Below are positions 46,830 to 58,667 of a DNA stretch of 64,000 nucleotides, piece after piece. The notes beneath the pieces are model-generated. The model ran no database searches. It was not told the DNA's origin and saw only the letters and a program-made list of their open reading frames with translations. The position numbers and the translations under genes are program-made. Each line of letters opens with the position of its first letter. Within the stretch, counting starts at the first letter, position 1. The DNA lies in NCBI GenBank assembly GCA_019722365.1, contig JADFUC010002374.1:1-64000 (forward strand), in the 5' to 3' direction. Origin of the DNA: Lithospermum erythrorhizon (Eukaryota > Streptophyta > Magnoliopsida > Boraginales > Boraginaceae).

Positions 46830-49200
46830 TTTTTATTTTCGTTGGATTCAGAGTTGTAGGAAGAACAAATATCTGTAAGCATGCAAGAAGTGGTGGTGGG
46901 CAGTATATTAACATATACTCAAGATAAGGAGTCTAGGAATGGGAACATTAAAAAAAAAATCAAAACCAAACCAAACTAATTCTAACACTCAAAGTCAATT
47001 TTCTATACACAACACATTAACAATAATTTGATGAGAAATAACTATATTCAAGTATTTACTTCAAATGAATTTGCTTCACCGCCAGACAAAAAGCGAAATT
47101 GCGTCAATGTTAGGACAAAACAAGCAAATTATCGTTTGTAATAAAACAGTTTAATTGGCTGGTGCTTAAAATACAACAATCAAAATTTTCTTCTAAAAAC
47201 AAAAGAATTTGCTACTAATAAAACAAGAAATCTGATTTCATGCTTCTCACTACATGTCAACTAGCTAATTAAGTTCCATGTTCATAAGAAAATAAACATG
47301 CAAAAGTTATTCGTTTATTTTTTCCATAAAAAAACATGTCATTAGATTGTTTGTTTTCAGCATATAACATTCTTATAAAAATGAATTAAATTATTATTAA
47401 AAAATACAAATTAATTACATAAGAAATTCTAATCAAAATTAATTACATAAAATGAATTAAATAATTAATTACATAAGTAAGAATGCATTAAATAATTAAT
47501 TAAATAAAAAAAAATAAATTAAATAATTAATTATATAAGTATGATTTCAAATTATTAATTACATAAAAATAAAAACAAATAATTAATTACATAACAATGA
47601 ATTAAATAATTAAATTTAAGTAATAAGAAGAAATTAAATGAATTAATTGCTACAAGAAAACGAACAAACAATGAATTGGCTTTAAACGCTACAGAATATT
47701 ATCTTTGATGACGGCGGGGTTGTCTATCCGCCTGCAATGTGCTGAAATAAGTTGATTCTTTCTCTCTATATTGAATTCCCAAACCCGGAAGATCCTTCGG
47801 CCCATTTTTCCAATACAACGCTGAGGGGACAGATGACCATTTGATCATAATTAAAATTTGACAAATTAGCATATATACAATATGTAAACTAAGGATTCAT
47901 AATTTATGGTATAAGATCTTAACAATATAAATGAATCATCAATACCTCAAAATCATGATCTGCTATGTCCTAATTCAAGATAGTCGGAAGACAAGCCGAT
48001 CTCAACGTCAAAGAAATTTCATCAACACTTTCAAAAGCTGGGATGCCATTCTAACCTTTGGCTTCTTTGTTCTTTCCTCATTCCCAACCCGCCTTTCCTG
48101 ATTACTAAATTCCTCACTCTAAGTGCTCTGAAATGATTCATCGATTTCAATAATCAAACTACAATTACTATGGATTAAGGACAAAAATCATTGTTTTGTA
48201 CGATTTGACTGGTAACTGACTTGATTTGACTACACGTAATAAACTAGATAAAGTAGTGTAAATCTCATTTCATGTTACTTCACCAACTAACAAGTAATTT
48301 CCTTTGTTTTATAAGAAAATACCAAGAATAGAAAAATTTTGCTTGCAATGCTAATATAGCTAATTCATTGTTTCACTTCAAGCATGCTTCCTTCATAATT
48401 AGCTTCTTTCTACGCCTCCCAACACATCTATTTTGTTAATTTTGTTGTTAGCTATTTTAAATTGTTTAAGTTATTAATCTTCTTCTCTAATTATTGTATT
48501 TACCTTTGTTATTAATATTTGTTAAATTATTGTTAAATTGAAATTATATGTTAAATGTTTGTTCTAATTGATTATTATAATACTAGCGACCTCGAGCCAC
48601 GACATCATAAATGTCGTAATTGTAGAAATGATTACAGAAATGCCAATTTACAATTATTTGTTGAAGTCTCGAATTTATGAAATTATGTATTAATTGTCAA
48701 ATTATTATTAATTCCAAAAACTGATTTCCTTTTGAAATGTTTAAGAATCTAATATGTTCCAAATAGTTTGAAATTATTATGTTAATAAACTTTTTTTTTC
48801 ATGTTGAAAGTCTCTGAGATTAAGTGTCTTAAATATTATGAAATTATTGAGATTATATGTATTAATTGAGATAGTTAATTGTCAAATTATTGTTAATATT
48901 TCTCAATTATGTTCAATTTTATTTCTAAATTATTTTTCTCAAATTGTAGGCAAATATTCGTTTCTTCTCCATCGTATATTATTTTTGTTCGTCAGATCAA
49001 TCAAGTCTAACAAGTAAGTATACCATTTCATATTTATTGTGAAAGTATCATGATTCGAAATTAGTGTACAATTTTGTATTAATATTTTAATTATATTAAT
49101 TAGTAAAGCTTGAATATGATGAAATATTTTAATATTTCTTAACACTAATATTTTAATATTTTAGTGTACAACATCATGTAAAATTTCTTTTAAATACTCT
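46830..49200. other. Upstream flank of the chaperonin gene and AT-rich DNA
   Basis: Should hold the chaperonin promoter, but no convincing TATA box was fixed. 47385-47640 is an AT-rich repeat. A 47-codon open stretch on the minus strand near 47690-47830 and a broken one near 47990-48120 have no recognisable similarity. Confidence 0.4.
47385..47640. repeat. AT-rich tandem repeat
   Basis: Repeated AAATAATTAATTACATAA units at irregular 25-40 bp spacing, about eight copies. Confidence 0.7.
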
Positions 49201-49229
49201 CCATATTCAAACAACATCGCTTTATAAAA

Positions 49230-49440
49230 CTATAATTTTTATTATCATTTTGTTCTTCAACCCACTTTGCATAACTTATTGTCCACCAATTCATGGCAGC
49301 TCTATCTAAGTGTCCCGGCAAAGGGCCGATGTAACGCTTCTCCCATCTCGCTGAAGAAAGTCATACCAACCTGGACGCACCTGGTATATGAGCCCTCCTT
49401 AAGCTGAAATCAATAAAGCCATTGATTCCCTCACAGTGTC
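49230..49440 (-). pseudogene. Unrecognised coding fragment with one frameshift
   Basis: On the minus strand a frame reads KEGSYTRCVQVGMTFFSEMG and, after a one-base shift near 49345, continues with KRYIGPLPGHLDRAAMNWW and ISYAKWVEEQ. The composition is protein-like (few stops, Trp and Cys present), unlike the AT-rich surroundings. I cannot assign it. It may be a gag or captured gene piece. Confidence 0.35.
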
Positions 49441-49664
49441 CATTGCGAAGCAATTGTGTAACAATCTACTACTAGAGTGTTAAATGTGATTACTGAACTG
49501 TTGTTCTCAGTAATTATATATTACTATTTCGGTTCTCATGATAATTTAAGTGGTTATTTATAAACCTGCTTATCTTACTATTAATCGCCATAATAATAAG
49601 AATTTGGGTCAAATTATTATTATTATAAACTTTACTATTATCCGAAATTTGTAGGCTGGTCACA

Positions 49665-52600
49665 CACACATTGGAAATTCATATTTCAGTATGAAATTAA
49701 CTACATTTGCTAAATTGAGAGTTGATTGTAATCATCGAATATTCTAATTCTGAGAATTTTACATTAATAATGTAAAAAGATTGTTCGATGAACTTGAATT
49801 AATTTTTCCACTAGTCAATGAATTGAATTATAGTTAGTTGAGCCTCGTTAAGAATCCTTGTTAGTTTACTATTAACAACCCGGTTAGTGCTTCATTTTAC
49901 TTAATCTGCTAATTTAAATCAAACTTAGTTTCATTAACTGCTCTATTGTGTTTAGATTAAAATGATGTAATCACTATATAAGTGGGGATCCTTTATCATT
50001 TAGGCTCTGATTTATCATGAAACAAACAAAATAAGCCTCATTTCCCAAGAATGGTTTCCTAAACTATTCTAAGAATAAGAATTGAAATTTTGTCTTGAAT
50101 TTTGGTGTATCCAATCCCTCAGTTATGCTGCAAACCTTGGCGTGATTCAACCTCCTCCCAAAGTGGATTCAAATCTAGGGAGGGGCACTCATTTGAGTGT
50201 CGCTCAAATAACACGCCTTACCAATATTATTATGTTGATAGTATATAAGCTCTAAAGAGATTAAAATTTCAAGTTTTATAGTGTAGAATCAAATCGGTCG
50301 GTTGGGTGGTATATTTCGCCTCAGGCGGACCTGTGAGATAGTATAAATAATTTTGGAATAATATCGCATAAGTATCGAGATGAGCAATGGGTAGATGAGT
50401 AGTAATATATGCCGGGGAACAATACAACGTGAAATTCCTAGCTTCTGGCTGGCATTTCATTAGAAGGCAAACAAATCAAAACTGAAACTTAACTTAAATT
50501 TCTTCCCCCAATATCCTTCACCCAATGACCACTATCTTCATCCCTCATCCAAAACCTCTCTTTATTTCCATGGCCAAAATGCTCTCCATTTCCTTTGAAT
50601 TTTTTTCCATTTCTCTCATCGATTGTCACTAAATTCAAGCAACAAAGTTTGATTTTCTCTCTCTCCTCATCATCCTCATATCATATCTAGTAAGAAAAGA
50701 CTAAATCTTTTCAAATATTTCCTCTTGAAAGCAAGAGTTGACTTTATGGATTTTGTTGACTTTTTAGATCTTCGAATTTATTACCAAGATGTAAAGTTTA
50801 TTCCGAGTATCGATAGATTAGCGGTGATTTTGAGAGGATTGTCAAAGAAAGTGTGTTGAGGGTTGACTTTATTGACTCTTCTTAAATGAACTTTTAAATT
50901 GTAATATGAGGTTGTAGGGGACTTTAATATGGAAGCCGTTTCGGGGTGTAGAATTATTGGTTTGGATATGGATAGTGGGAGATTGAGTTGAGAAAGCTGA
51001 AAGTCTTTATATCATTTAGCTTGAATTGAGGTTGTATTTATGGACAATTAGTTACAATTGATTGTTGAATGGACAGAACGCAAGCCAGCATCGCCGTACA
51101 AGTGCAAATGACCGACATTGAGATTTTACGGCTGGCGATTAGGAATGTAGTTATGTTGGAATATTTAAAAGTGGCGTACCACCCTGGATGTGATGATTGC
51201 TATGGTCAGGAATTAATCGCGGTGACGCCAGATAAACACTCCCGGCTTCATAGATGCTAAGAGGATGTTATTCTTAAGCAAAATGTTATAATGTATAATT
51301 TCCCTTGAATAGGAGTTGAGCCTATATAGATTCAGTACCTAGGACCCTAGAGTCATTATTACTGCTTTTGGGCTCAAGGTGAGTACAAATCTCACGATGG
51401 GGACCTTTCATATATTATGCTGTGGTTATATTACGTGTGAAGACCAATTATTCTGAAGTACGTGTATTGTGTGATTATGATTGATACTATGTGTAAACTT
51501 TGGATTTGCGATTCATATGATGAAATAATTGAGATTTTGGGTTATATACGACATAAATCGAGATTATGATTCATATCATGCGATATTAGCATTAAGTGAT
51601 TTGTCACGGGATAATTGTGAATATGATTCATGTTATGAGATTTTGTGTGGTCAGGCCGTGTGTGGTCGCGGTGTCGATGTGTTTGATTGCTTGTGTGTTA
51701 CCAAGGGCGCCACCCACCGGCCGCCTAAAGGATTCGAGTGCTCAGAGGCTATCAGGGGCGAAGCCTCGTCGGGAGGATGGAGTGGAAGCTCCCCATCTGA
51801 TTATGTGAGTGGATTCCTCATGTGTGTATTATTTGGAGTAATTCCTCATGTGTATTATTTGAGGCGATTCCTCAGCTGTCTGATACCTCATTTTACGCCT
51901 TTGTGTGTCAAAACTATTTCCCTTTGAATGAATATGCTATTTATGATTATAAGTTCATGTGTAATAGTATTAAAAATGTATATATCTCATTAGCTGAGTG
52001 ACTTTATTCATCGCATTGATATATAAGTAAGCATATGTTATTTATATAAGTATGAATATATATATATGATGAACAAGTGGTGTGTGTTTTCCAGATTCAC
52101 TAAATTTTAATAAGTGAAGCAGTTCTGTGAGTTGACGCTTTGCGTCGCCGGTGAACTGCATTGATAGGGTCGCAAATTGAAGAGATCAGACGAGGCTGGT
52201 GGCATAGGAATTTCTACTGGCCATTTCCTTTGTTGTCGATTTGTATATTGTTAGACTAAAGTATCAGATTTACTGGCAAACCCATCATTATACTTTCCCT
52301 ACGTCAGATTTTGGATCTCTTTTGTATCTTTGTGAGTTGTATAATTAAGGTGAATTTGTATTATGTTGTTCTGCTGTTTATTGTATATGCGTTGTTAGTT
52401 CACCACTAAGCGGCCAAAGCTATTATTATTAATGTCAAATGAAGCCCTTTATGTTGTCATCCATCGACCGGTGACTCCTCGTGCATGTGTTGTTGATGAC
52501 CTTAACCTCGCGGGCGGCCGACCTCAAGGCGGCCTGCTACATGCTCACGATGGAATTTCAAGGAGGCTCTTAAAAGATTTTGTGTAGATAGACTCACCCC

Positions 52601-52738
52601 ATACCACCTGTAAGTGTTCCGGTATTCATAATGTATTTTATGAATTTAGATTAATCTATATCATTTTGAGGATCTGGATGTATGAATTTGGTGTTTAATC
52701 ACAAATGAAATTCATACTAGATTCTAAATATTCCCAAC
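49665..52738 (+). mobile_element. Copia LTR split by a gypsy LTR
   Basis: The left part (about 49665-50274) starts ATTGGAAATTC and has a TATA box (CACTATATAAG, near 49974). The right part (52542-52738) contains the usual copia leader tract (TAAGTGTTCCGGTATTC) and ends near ATTCCCAACC. Together they give about 800 bp, the size of the other copia LTRs here. The break holds the gypsy LTR at 50275-52541. Confidence 0.6.
50275..52541 (+). mobile_element. Gypsy LTR of the element-C family, probably solo
   Basis: Ends GGCGGCCTGCTACA; the start is near 50275 (GTCGGTTGGGTGGTATATT block close to the edge). It matches 23764-25331 in opposite orientation through the U3 (GATAGTATAAATAATTTTGG, GTTGACTTT repeats) and the GAGTACAAATCTCACGATGG block at 51381-51400. 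No gag or pol is present. Open frames within it (132 codons at 51529) are LTR sequence. A target duplication could not be recognised. Confidence 0.7.
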
Positions 52739-54162
52739 CTTTGTCGAGATAAGATGAGGAATATCTTTGCTGTAACTTAACTAAAATTTTATCAAGTTTT
52801 CTAAACTCTCTCATAGCAATACATATAACGGTATCATCTATTGTAATGCGCCTCGGTTCGAATTTGTCGGATTCTCCTCGTGGATTTCAAGAAAGCTGCC
52901 GCAAGACGTGCAATCTAAATGCATCACAAGTTCGAAACCGTGAATGGTTCACTACCAGATTACACTGCTCGACCGGGTTGACAATACTACAAGCCCGACT
53001 AAAACAAACAAGACGCTAAAACCATCACAATCAGTTAAGTTGTCCCAACAAAATTTCACAATGTAATAAGTAAGCATTTCTTTGATTCACATCATTGTAA
53101 AGCAATTACATTTTCTAAATATTTTCTTTCGTGTATCGATTTTTTTTTGTATGTTTGATGACAAACTAGCAATTTACTTGTATATGTTTGTAAACAAAGA
53201 AGCGAGTTTATTCCACAATAGAATCAACAAAGTCGAACAAATCTTACGATTGCTTTTAAGTACCTAACTATTTATTGTTTTGTTTGTTTTCTTATGTTTA
53301 ATTCAGCTGTTAGTGTACAATCATGACGATAATTCGCTTGTTTTCAATCAAACATGTTGATAATTCGCTTGTTCTTTAACAAACATGAAGAATGTTCGTC
53401 GGGAGTATTTTAATAATTCCCCTCCCCTTCATTTTACTGTTTTGGTATGCTGTGATAGCTTCAAGATTAATTTGTTGAATTTTTGAACTTTCAGTAATTA
53501 ATGGAAGTTAAAATAATTTTATGAATCTGAATTTTTCAATGTACGATTTTACCATAAATCGAATCAGATCAATTATTTATATTTAAATTATTTCTTACTA
53601 TATATTTCATTCATATATAATATGTACATTTACATTTACATTTATTTCATGATTTTTAAGTTACTACTCCCTCCACTCACAGATTGCATCATTTTCATTT
53701 CTCAGAACTTGGAGCATTTGGCCAATTTTAAACATAGGACACCTCCATACTTGATACACTCATACTGAGTAGGAGCATTACTAAAAAAAATTTGTAGCTA
53801 ACATTATTCAGCATGGATCATTGACGAAAAAACAGCCTCTCAATCATGAAGCAAATAATTACATCAAGCATTTTGGTGATGACAACAGATGAGTGGCAAA
53901 TTATTTATACAACAAAGCCCTCAAAAGAGTTGAAGAGAATTGAAAAAATGGGAAAACGAATACAACTAAGGCAAATATTTACAAAACTTAATTCGAGAGA
54001 GGAGGGGGGAGGGGGGGGTGAGTTAGAGAGAACCTCTCAGCTACCTGGAACTTCTTTGTACCTAAATACCATGAACCCCCTTCAGCCTTCACTAATCGGT
54101 TTGTGTAGTATTGTTACGCCAGACCAAAAGCAAGCAAAGCAGTACTACACTTACACCTCATC
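52739..54162. other. Intergenic DNA and 3' flank of the kinase gene
   Basis: 52850-53040 is a GC-richer tract without identity. 53665-53770 begins CTACTCCCTCCACTCACAG, like one end of a Stowaway MITE, but the other end is not seen. 53800-54162 is probably kinase 3' UTR and includes a C-rich run on the minus strand (complement of G-runs at 54001-54020). Confidence 0.4.
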
Positions 54163-56111
54163 TCAAAACTGGCACGAAGTCCCAAGCCTCTGTGTCTGCC
54201 TCTGGAATTAAGAGTGAACAGATTGACTCGCTGGCAATGATAGAGAAGTTCTTGGAACTTCTCCAAGAACAACGACCATGTATCCTCGTTCATGTCGGCT
54301 AGCTTCACAAAGCTTGTACTAGCAGGCAGCAATTCATTTGCACTCCTGTGACCAGATGATGAATTACCAAGATTGTTGTTATCTGGTTTAGTACCTGCAA
54401 AGTTAGAATACTTATGGTTCTTATCACCTAAACTAATATTTTTGAGTGATGTAGAGAGCTTCAGAACAGATTGCATCTTCTCTGGAGCAGCAACATTTGC
54501 AAACGACTTTTCTTCCTCTTCTTCACTATCTACTTCCTCTTCTTCGATGCTTTCATCTAGCCGAGGGAGATGATTGTGACCATTTCCACTTCCAACTCCA
54601 AAATGGATTGGAGGTAATGTCATGAAGTCCCCAGATGCCATCATTTGTGAGTAGGCATACCCACCATCGTTATCATCCATGTCAAACTGAAACTCCTCAT
54701 TACAAATTTCAGTATTCGGAGATAATACCTCCTTTTCAACAATCAGTCTTCGTGCCTCCATGCAAGCAATCTCCAGTTCACTTGCTTCCTCCTCACCACT
54801 ATGAAAGCCCCTAGTCATCATCTCACCAATTTCAGCCAAACATAATCCATAAGCAGCAGCTTCTTTGAGGAATATGGTGCAAAGAACAAGAACACGCAAG
54901 CAACCCTCTCGAATCATCGGGAGTTCACTTCTCAGCATCTCAGAGTCCCCAAAAGGATCAAGCTTCTTTATATACTCAAGCTCATCATCTAAAAATGGGA
55001 TTGAAGCCTGAGGCCAGTGAATCCACTCGAAGTATGGATCCTCCAAACTTTCTGGCAAGCAAAGGCCATGATCAATTGGGATGAGTTCCACTTGACCAAA
55101 CCTTCCAACCTCATTAAATTTCCTAACTAGAAGGTTTCCTCCATGCCTATCAGTATTAAGGATCCTAATGTCCAATATCCCAATACGATGAACAGCTGCA
55201 ACAGGGAAGCTTGAGGTTCCATGGTCACTGGCATCAAAATCGTGAGGGATAAACTGCTGAAGCGATGCAATCTTGCTGACCGTTGTCTTCCTTTGAAGCT
55301 TGTCCCCATTCACCCCATCGTTGACATTGAAGATTGAATGAGTTACTTTCACCAGTGCGGTTGGTGGAACATTGGCAAAATGATCATAATCAAGTAGATA
55401 TGCAGCAACTTCCCTGAATCCAGTTTCTCCAACTCTCACGGAGCGTTTTAGGCCCGGTTGGCCCAGAGCTTTTCCCACAAAGCCTTTCGGATTGTTCGGA
55501 GCAAAAGGCTCTTCATCTGTAGGCTTAACAATGGCAACACTCTCACCATGACTATTTCTGAAATAATATCCTCCTCCAAGACCACCATGGACAGGAAGAG
55601 GATCAACGCCTATTTTCATTGCCTTGACAATGTCATCGACAAGCTGTTTTACATTGGAAAGACGACTAGAACGACCTAAGATCTCAATAGGACTGCTCCC
55701 GTCATCTTGTTGGATCTGCCTACCAGTATCTGATAGACAGGGAGTTGATGAACTTCTGTGCAACAGGTTCCGGATGAGAAGCAGAGCGGAGTCGTTACGA
55801 ATGGAACTGAGATCATTATTCAACACCATATCACCAAATGTCAAAGAAGTTTCATCAGTTGGAAAATTAAGAGCAATCTGCAGCCTCCTCTTGACAGTGT
55901 GGGCATTGTCGCTACGGTCTAAGTCCATTCCAAGAACACAACCAGTCTCGGTCTGGACAAAGACACGTCTTTTCCCAGTGGGTTTCTCATCTATCCTATT
56001 TTTGTATTCCCCACTCAGAGGGCTCTTAAAAATTCCCACAGCCATCTGAGTTTGAACAGGGCTATCCATGTTCAAAATGCAATTTAACACGCAATCTACA
56101 GTTATATCCAT
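54163..56111 (-). CDS. PI4KG: Phosphatidylinositol 4-kinase gamma (ubiquitin-like domain kinase)
   Basis: A single coding exon of about 640 codons. From the chosen Met (56111, first ATG after a strong acceptor TTTTTATTCCTAG) the order is: DSPVQTQMAV at residues 16-25, one ubiquitin-like domain (about 49-116), and the PI3/4-kinase catalytic domain (about 174-470) with GLGGGYYFRN, ATP-binding K196 in AIVKPTDEE, catalytic-loop D321 and N326 in NTDRHGGN, and D347 in IDHG. An acidic stretch (about 523-535) and the FVKLADMNEDTW block follow. This domain order fits Arabidopsis PI4K gamma 5/7, a plant branch for which protein kinase activity and binding to proteasome and UFD1 partners have been reported. 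A later start at 56069 is possible. The last about 25 codons are frame-disrupted: the family C terminus QRLGTSCQF lies at 54192-54166 in another frame, ending at TGA 54165-54163. Confidence 0.93.
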
Positions 56112-56113
56112 TT

Positions 56114-56737
56114 CTAGGAATAAAAACCTTATTTTAATGCACAAAACTATGTAAATCAACTTTATGACAAATTTAATTAAATCCAAACACAAATCATCAA
56201 CTCTAAATAAGAATCAGATTTTTCTTAACTTCATATGTTGACCTAGTTACATCATCATTCAAAAGCCATAAACCAAACACAGACAAAAGTCCATCCTAAC
56301 ATAGTCCATTTTGTTCTTTCAACAATCAAAATTAACAAACTTTACTCTATTAACTGAGATACAACTGTAATTTGAATCAAAATTATCATTTAATAGTAGA
56401 TCAACTTAAAAATACTGCATTTTAATATAAGTTGTACAAAATATTATACAACTTACATAAAAATATTTAAATTCAAAATGTTGAAAGTCAAGCCTAAAAA
56501 TTCAAAATTGGTCAATCTATGGGGAGTACATGGGAAAATGTACACATTCAACCATAACAAAATCTCAATGTAACACAACACGTAACCAATTAATACCAAG
56601 TCACTTGTTCAACATTTAACAACATGGGCATGTCAAAATCACCTCATTTTAGCATACTACTAGTAACATGTAACAAAATTCATCAAATTGTAAATCAGAC
56701 TAAAACAACTAATTAAAAATTGATGAAATTAACTCAC
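56114..56737 (-). other. 5'UTR intron of the PI4K gamma gene
   Basis: Donor CTG|GTGAGTT (56738/56737) and acceptor TTTTTATTCCTAG|AAATGG (56114/56113) frame a 624-bp AT-rich intron. Removal places the 56111 ATG three bases after the junction, with G at -3 and +4. Predicted from sequence only. Confidence 0.7.
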
Positions 56738-56955
56738 CAGATGGTTAAACTCTGAAGAACAAGTAACCAATCAGCTTATATTTGAAGATAAAAACAATAA
56801 TATTGCAAAAGAATAATAAAAAAGGTTTTTAATTAGTAGGATTTTCTTGATGTATGATTATAATCACTTTCTCTCTATATGTATACTTAGGTGAGTATGT
56901 GTACATTTTATGCTACAATGTGTGTATCTGAGACAACGTCCCCCTTATATATACC
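56738..56955 (-). promoter_or_regulatory. Core promoter and first non-coding exon of PI4K gamma
   Basis: The minus strand has TATATATAAGGGGG (TATA at 56953-56945), then about 30 bp downstream ACGTTGTCTCAGATACACAC, a plausible transcription start near 56915, then a leader with CTCT repeats to the donor at 56738. No ATG-initiated long frame lies in this exon. Confidence 0.6.
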
Positions 56956-57194
56956 AAGTACAGTATTTAATTACAAACAATTTGAGTATGTACAATATTT
57001 TTACTTGCGTAGGAAGAAAACTTTATTTCAGAAATAAATTTTTCTCAATGATTCAAATTTTATTGTAGAAGCCTAGAAGGGTTTAAAAATATTATACTGT
57101 AATCTTAATAGAAATAAATTTTTATTTACTAATTTCATTTACTAATTTAGAAATAATAGAATACCACCATGTCCATTTGAGAGACACTTTTAGT
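56956..57194. other. Upstream intergenic AT-rich DNA
   Basis: Kinase upstream region; no gene or recognised motif beyond A/T runs. Confidence 0.4.
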
Positions 57195-57516
57195 TACTGC
57201 TCCATTAATTCTATAAATATTGTCTATTTTTATTCTGAAGACACGTTATATATAAAACTAATAATCATATCGCAATTTTATATTATTTTTTATTTCGATG
57301 ATTAATGTTTTAACTATGAATAATTTTAATTATATACGGAGTACTAAAAAACTAAAAAAAAATGTGAAACATAAATGAAAGATATAAATATAATAAGGGT
57401 ATAAAATACGAATTTAACAAAAATAATAAATTTCAATACTAAACTGAAGATGAAATAAAATGAATTGAAGTAGTCAAATGTTTTGACTATTTTGTTTCTT
57501 TTTTACTCGGAGGGTA
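57195..57516. mobile_element. MITE, Stowaway-like
   Basis: Left end TACTGCTCCATTAATTCTAT, right end the complement of TACCCTCCGAGTAAAAAAG. Both resemble the TACTCCCTCCGT consensus of Stowaway, with TA edges, about 320 bp, no coding capacity. Confidence 0.55.
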
Positions 57517-57913
57517 TTATTGGTATTTTTCTTTCAGTGATGGAGTGTGATATACTCCCTTCCGATTTTTTATAGCTTCAAGAAAAATTATAGCTTGTTG
57601 CTTAAAGATAATAAATATCATTTTATACTTTCAACGTATTTTTCACCATTTTTCCTCTTTAAATAAACAACCAACCAATTGCAATACTGTTTTAATTGAT
57701 CACAATACATTTTCAATGCACATTAATTTTCTTTCATTAATCTAAGAAAACGAACAAAAACCATGTAACTGCTAAAAAAACTATAAGTAATAAATTTTAA
57801 GTCTGATCATTCATTAGCGTAATTTCAAGCAAGTGGACTATGTTATTATAATACTTTTTTGGGAAACTCTCATCCTGTTTCAAATTGCACGTAAGGATTT
57901 ATGTGTTAAACTA

Positions 57914-58142
57914 TACTCCTCCGCTTTTTATTCGACGCTTTCATATATCCTCAATTTTCAAATGATTATTCTTAAATTATATGTTCAAAAATTATGTTGA
58001 AAATAATATTATGAAATTGTTTTCAAAGATGAATCTAATGATATAAATTTTATATTTATTAAAATGATGAATACTTAGTAATAAATGGTCAAAGTTTCAC
58101 CTTGATATACGAAAACGTTAAATAAAAAAAACGGATGTAGTA
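57914..58142. mobile_element. MITE, Stowaway-like, 229 bp
   Basis: Left end TACTCCTCCGCTTTTTATTC, right end the complement of TACTACATCCGTTTTTTTTA; pairing continues through GACGCTTTC and AACGTTTTC. TA at both edges is the usual target duplication. AT-rich interior without coding sequence. Confidence 0.75.
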
Positions 58143-58667
58143 TTTTTTTTTTAAGAAAAAATCGATTCTTGCTACTAAAAAATACATATTTTATTTTATT
58201 TTTTACATTAACTTTAATACACAGATAAGACATTTATCATAATCTTAATAGGGTTACATTGCACACTTGCATCCACCCCCACTAATAAAAAGAATAATTC
58301 TTCACTTTATTAATCTTGATTGAATTTCGTATTTGCCATTTTCATTATCAAAGTTGAGGGGACTGGGGAAGAGGCAACTTTTTCAGTATTAGATGTTCAG
58401 ATGGCAAATTAAAAAGTTAGATAATATGAACTTATGAAGTACAAAATGAAAAGATGATGATAATTTGGGAGTCAAAATAAACCAAACCTTAAATAAATAG
58501 AGTAGTTCAGTAACATTGGTAAGAATCAAATTAGACCCAAGACTTTTAAGATTATGAAAACCTTCCAACAACTAGTCCAATTCGATATTTACTGCAACTA
58601 TACTTCATATATTTTATCCATTCCAATTTAATATTTATTGTTATCAAATAATCATATCATATTTAAA
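58143..58667. other. Intergenic AT-rich DNA
   Basis: No gene. One 60-codon minus frame (58389-58571) lacks any recognisable motif. Confidence 0.4.

Noticed and set aside
51529..51927. 132-codon open frame on the plus strand
   Set aside because: Lies entirely in the gypsy LTR at 50275-52541 and has no motifs; the sibling LTR does not keep the frame.
53665..53790. Stowaway MITE
   Set aside because: Only one end (CTCCCTCC type) is visible; no matching inverted end within 1 kb.
55458..56049. Plus-strand frames of 73 and 141 codons
   Set aside because: Antisense to the PI4K gamma coding exon, which carries clear kinase motifs.
57553..57800. Possible third MITE starting TACTCCCTTCCG
   Set aside because: The right side (ACTATAAGTAATAAA) does not pair beyond a few bases.
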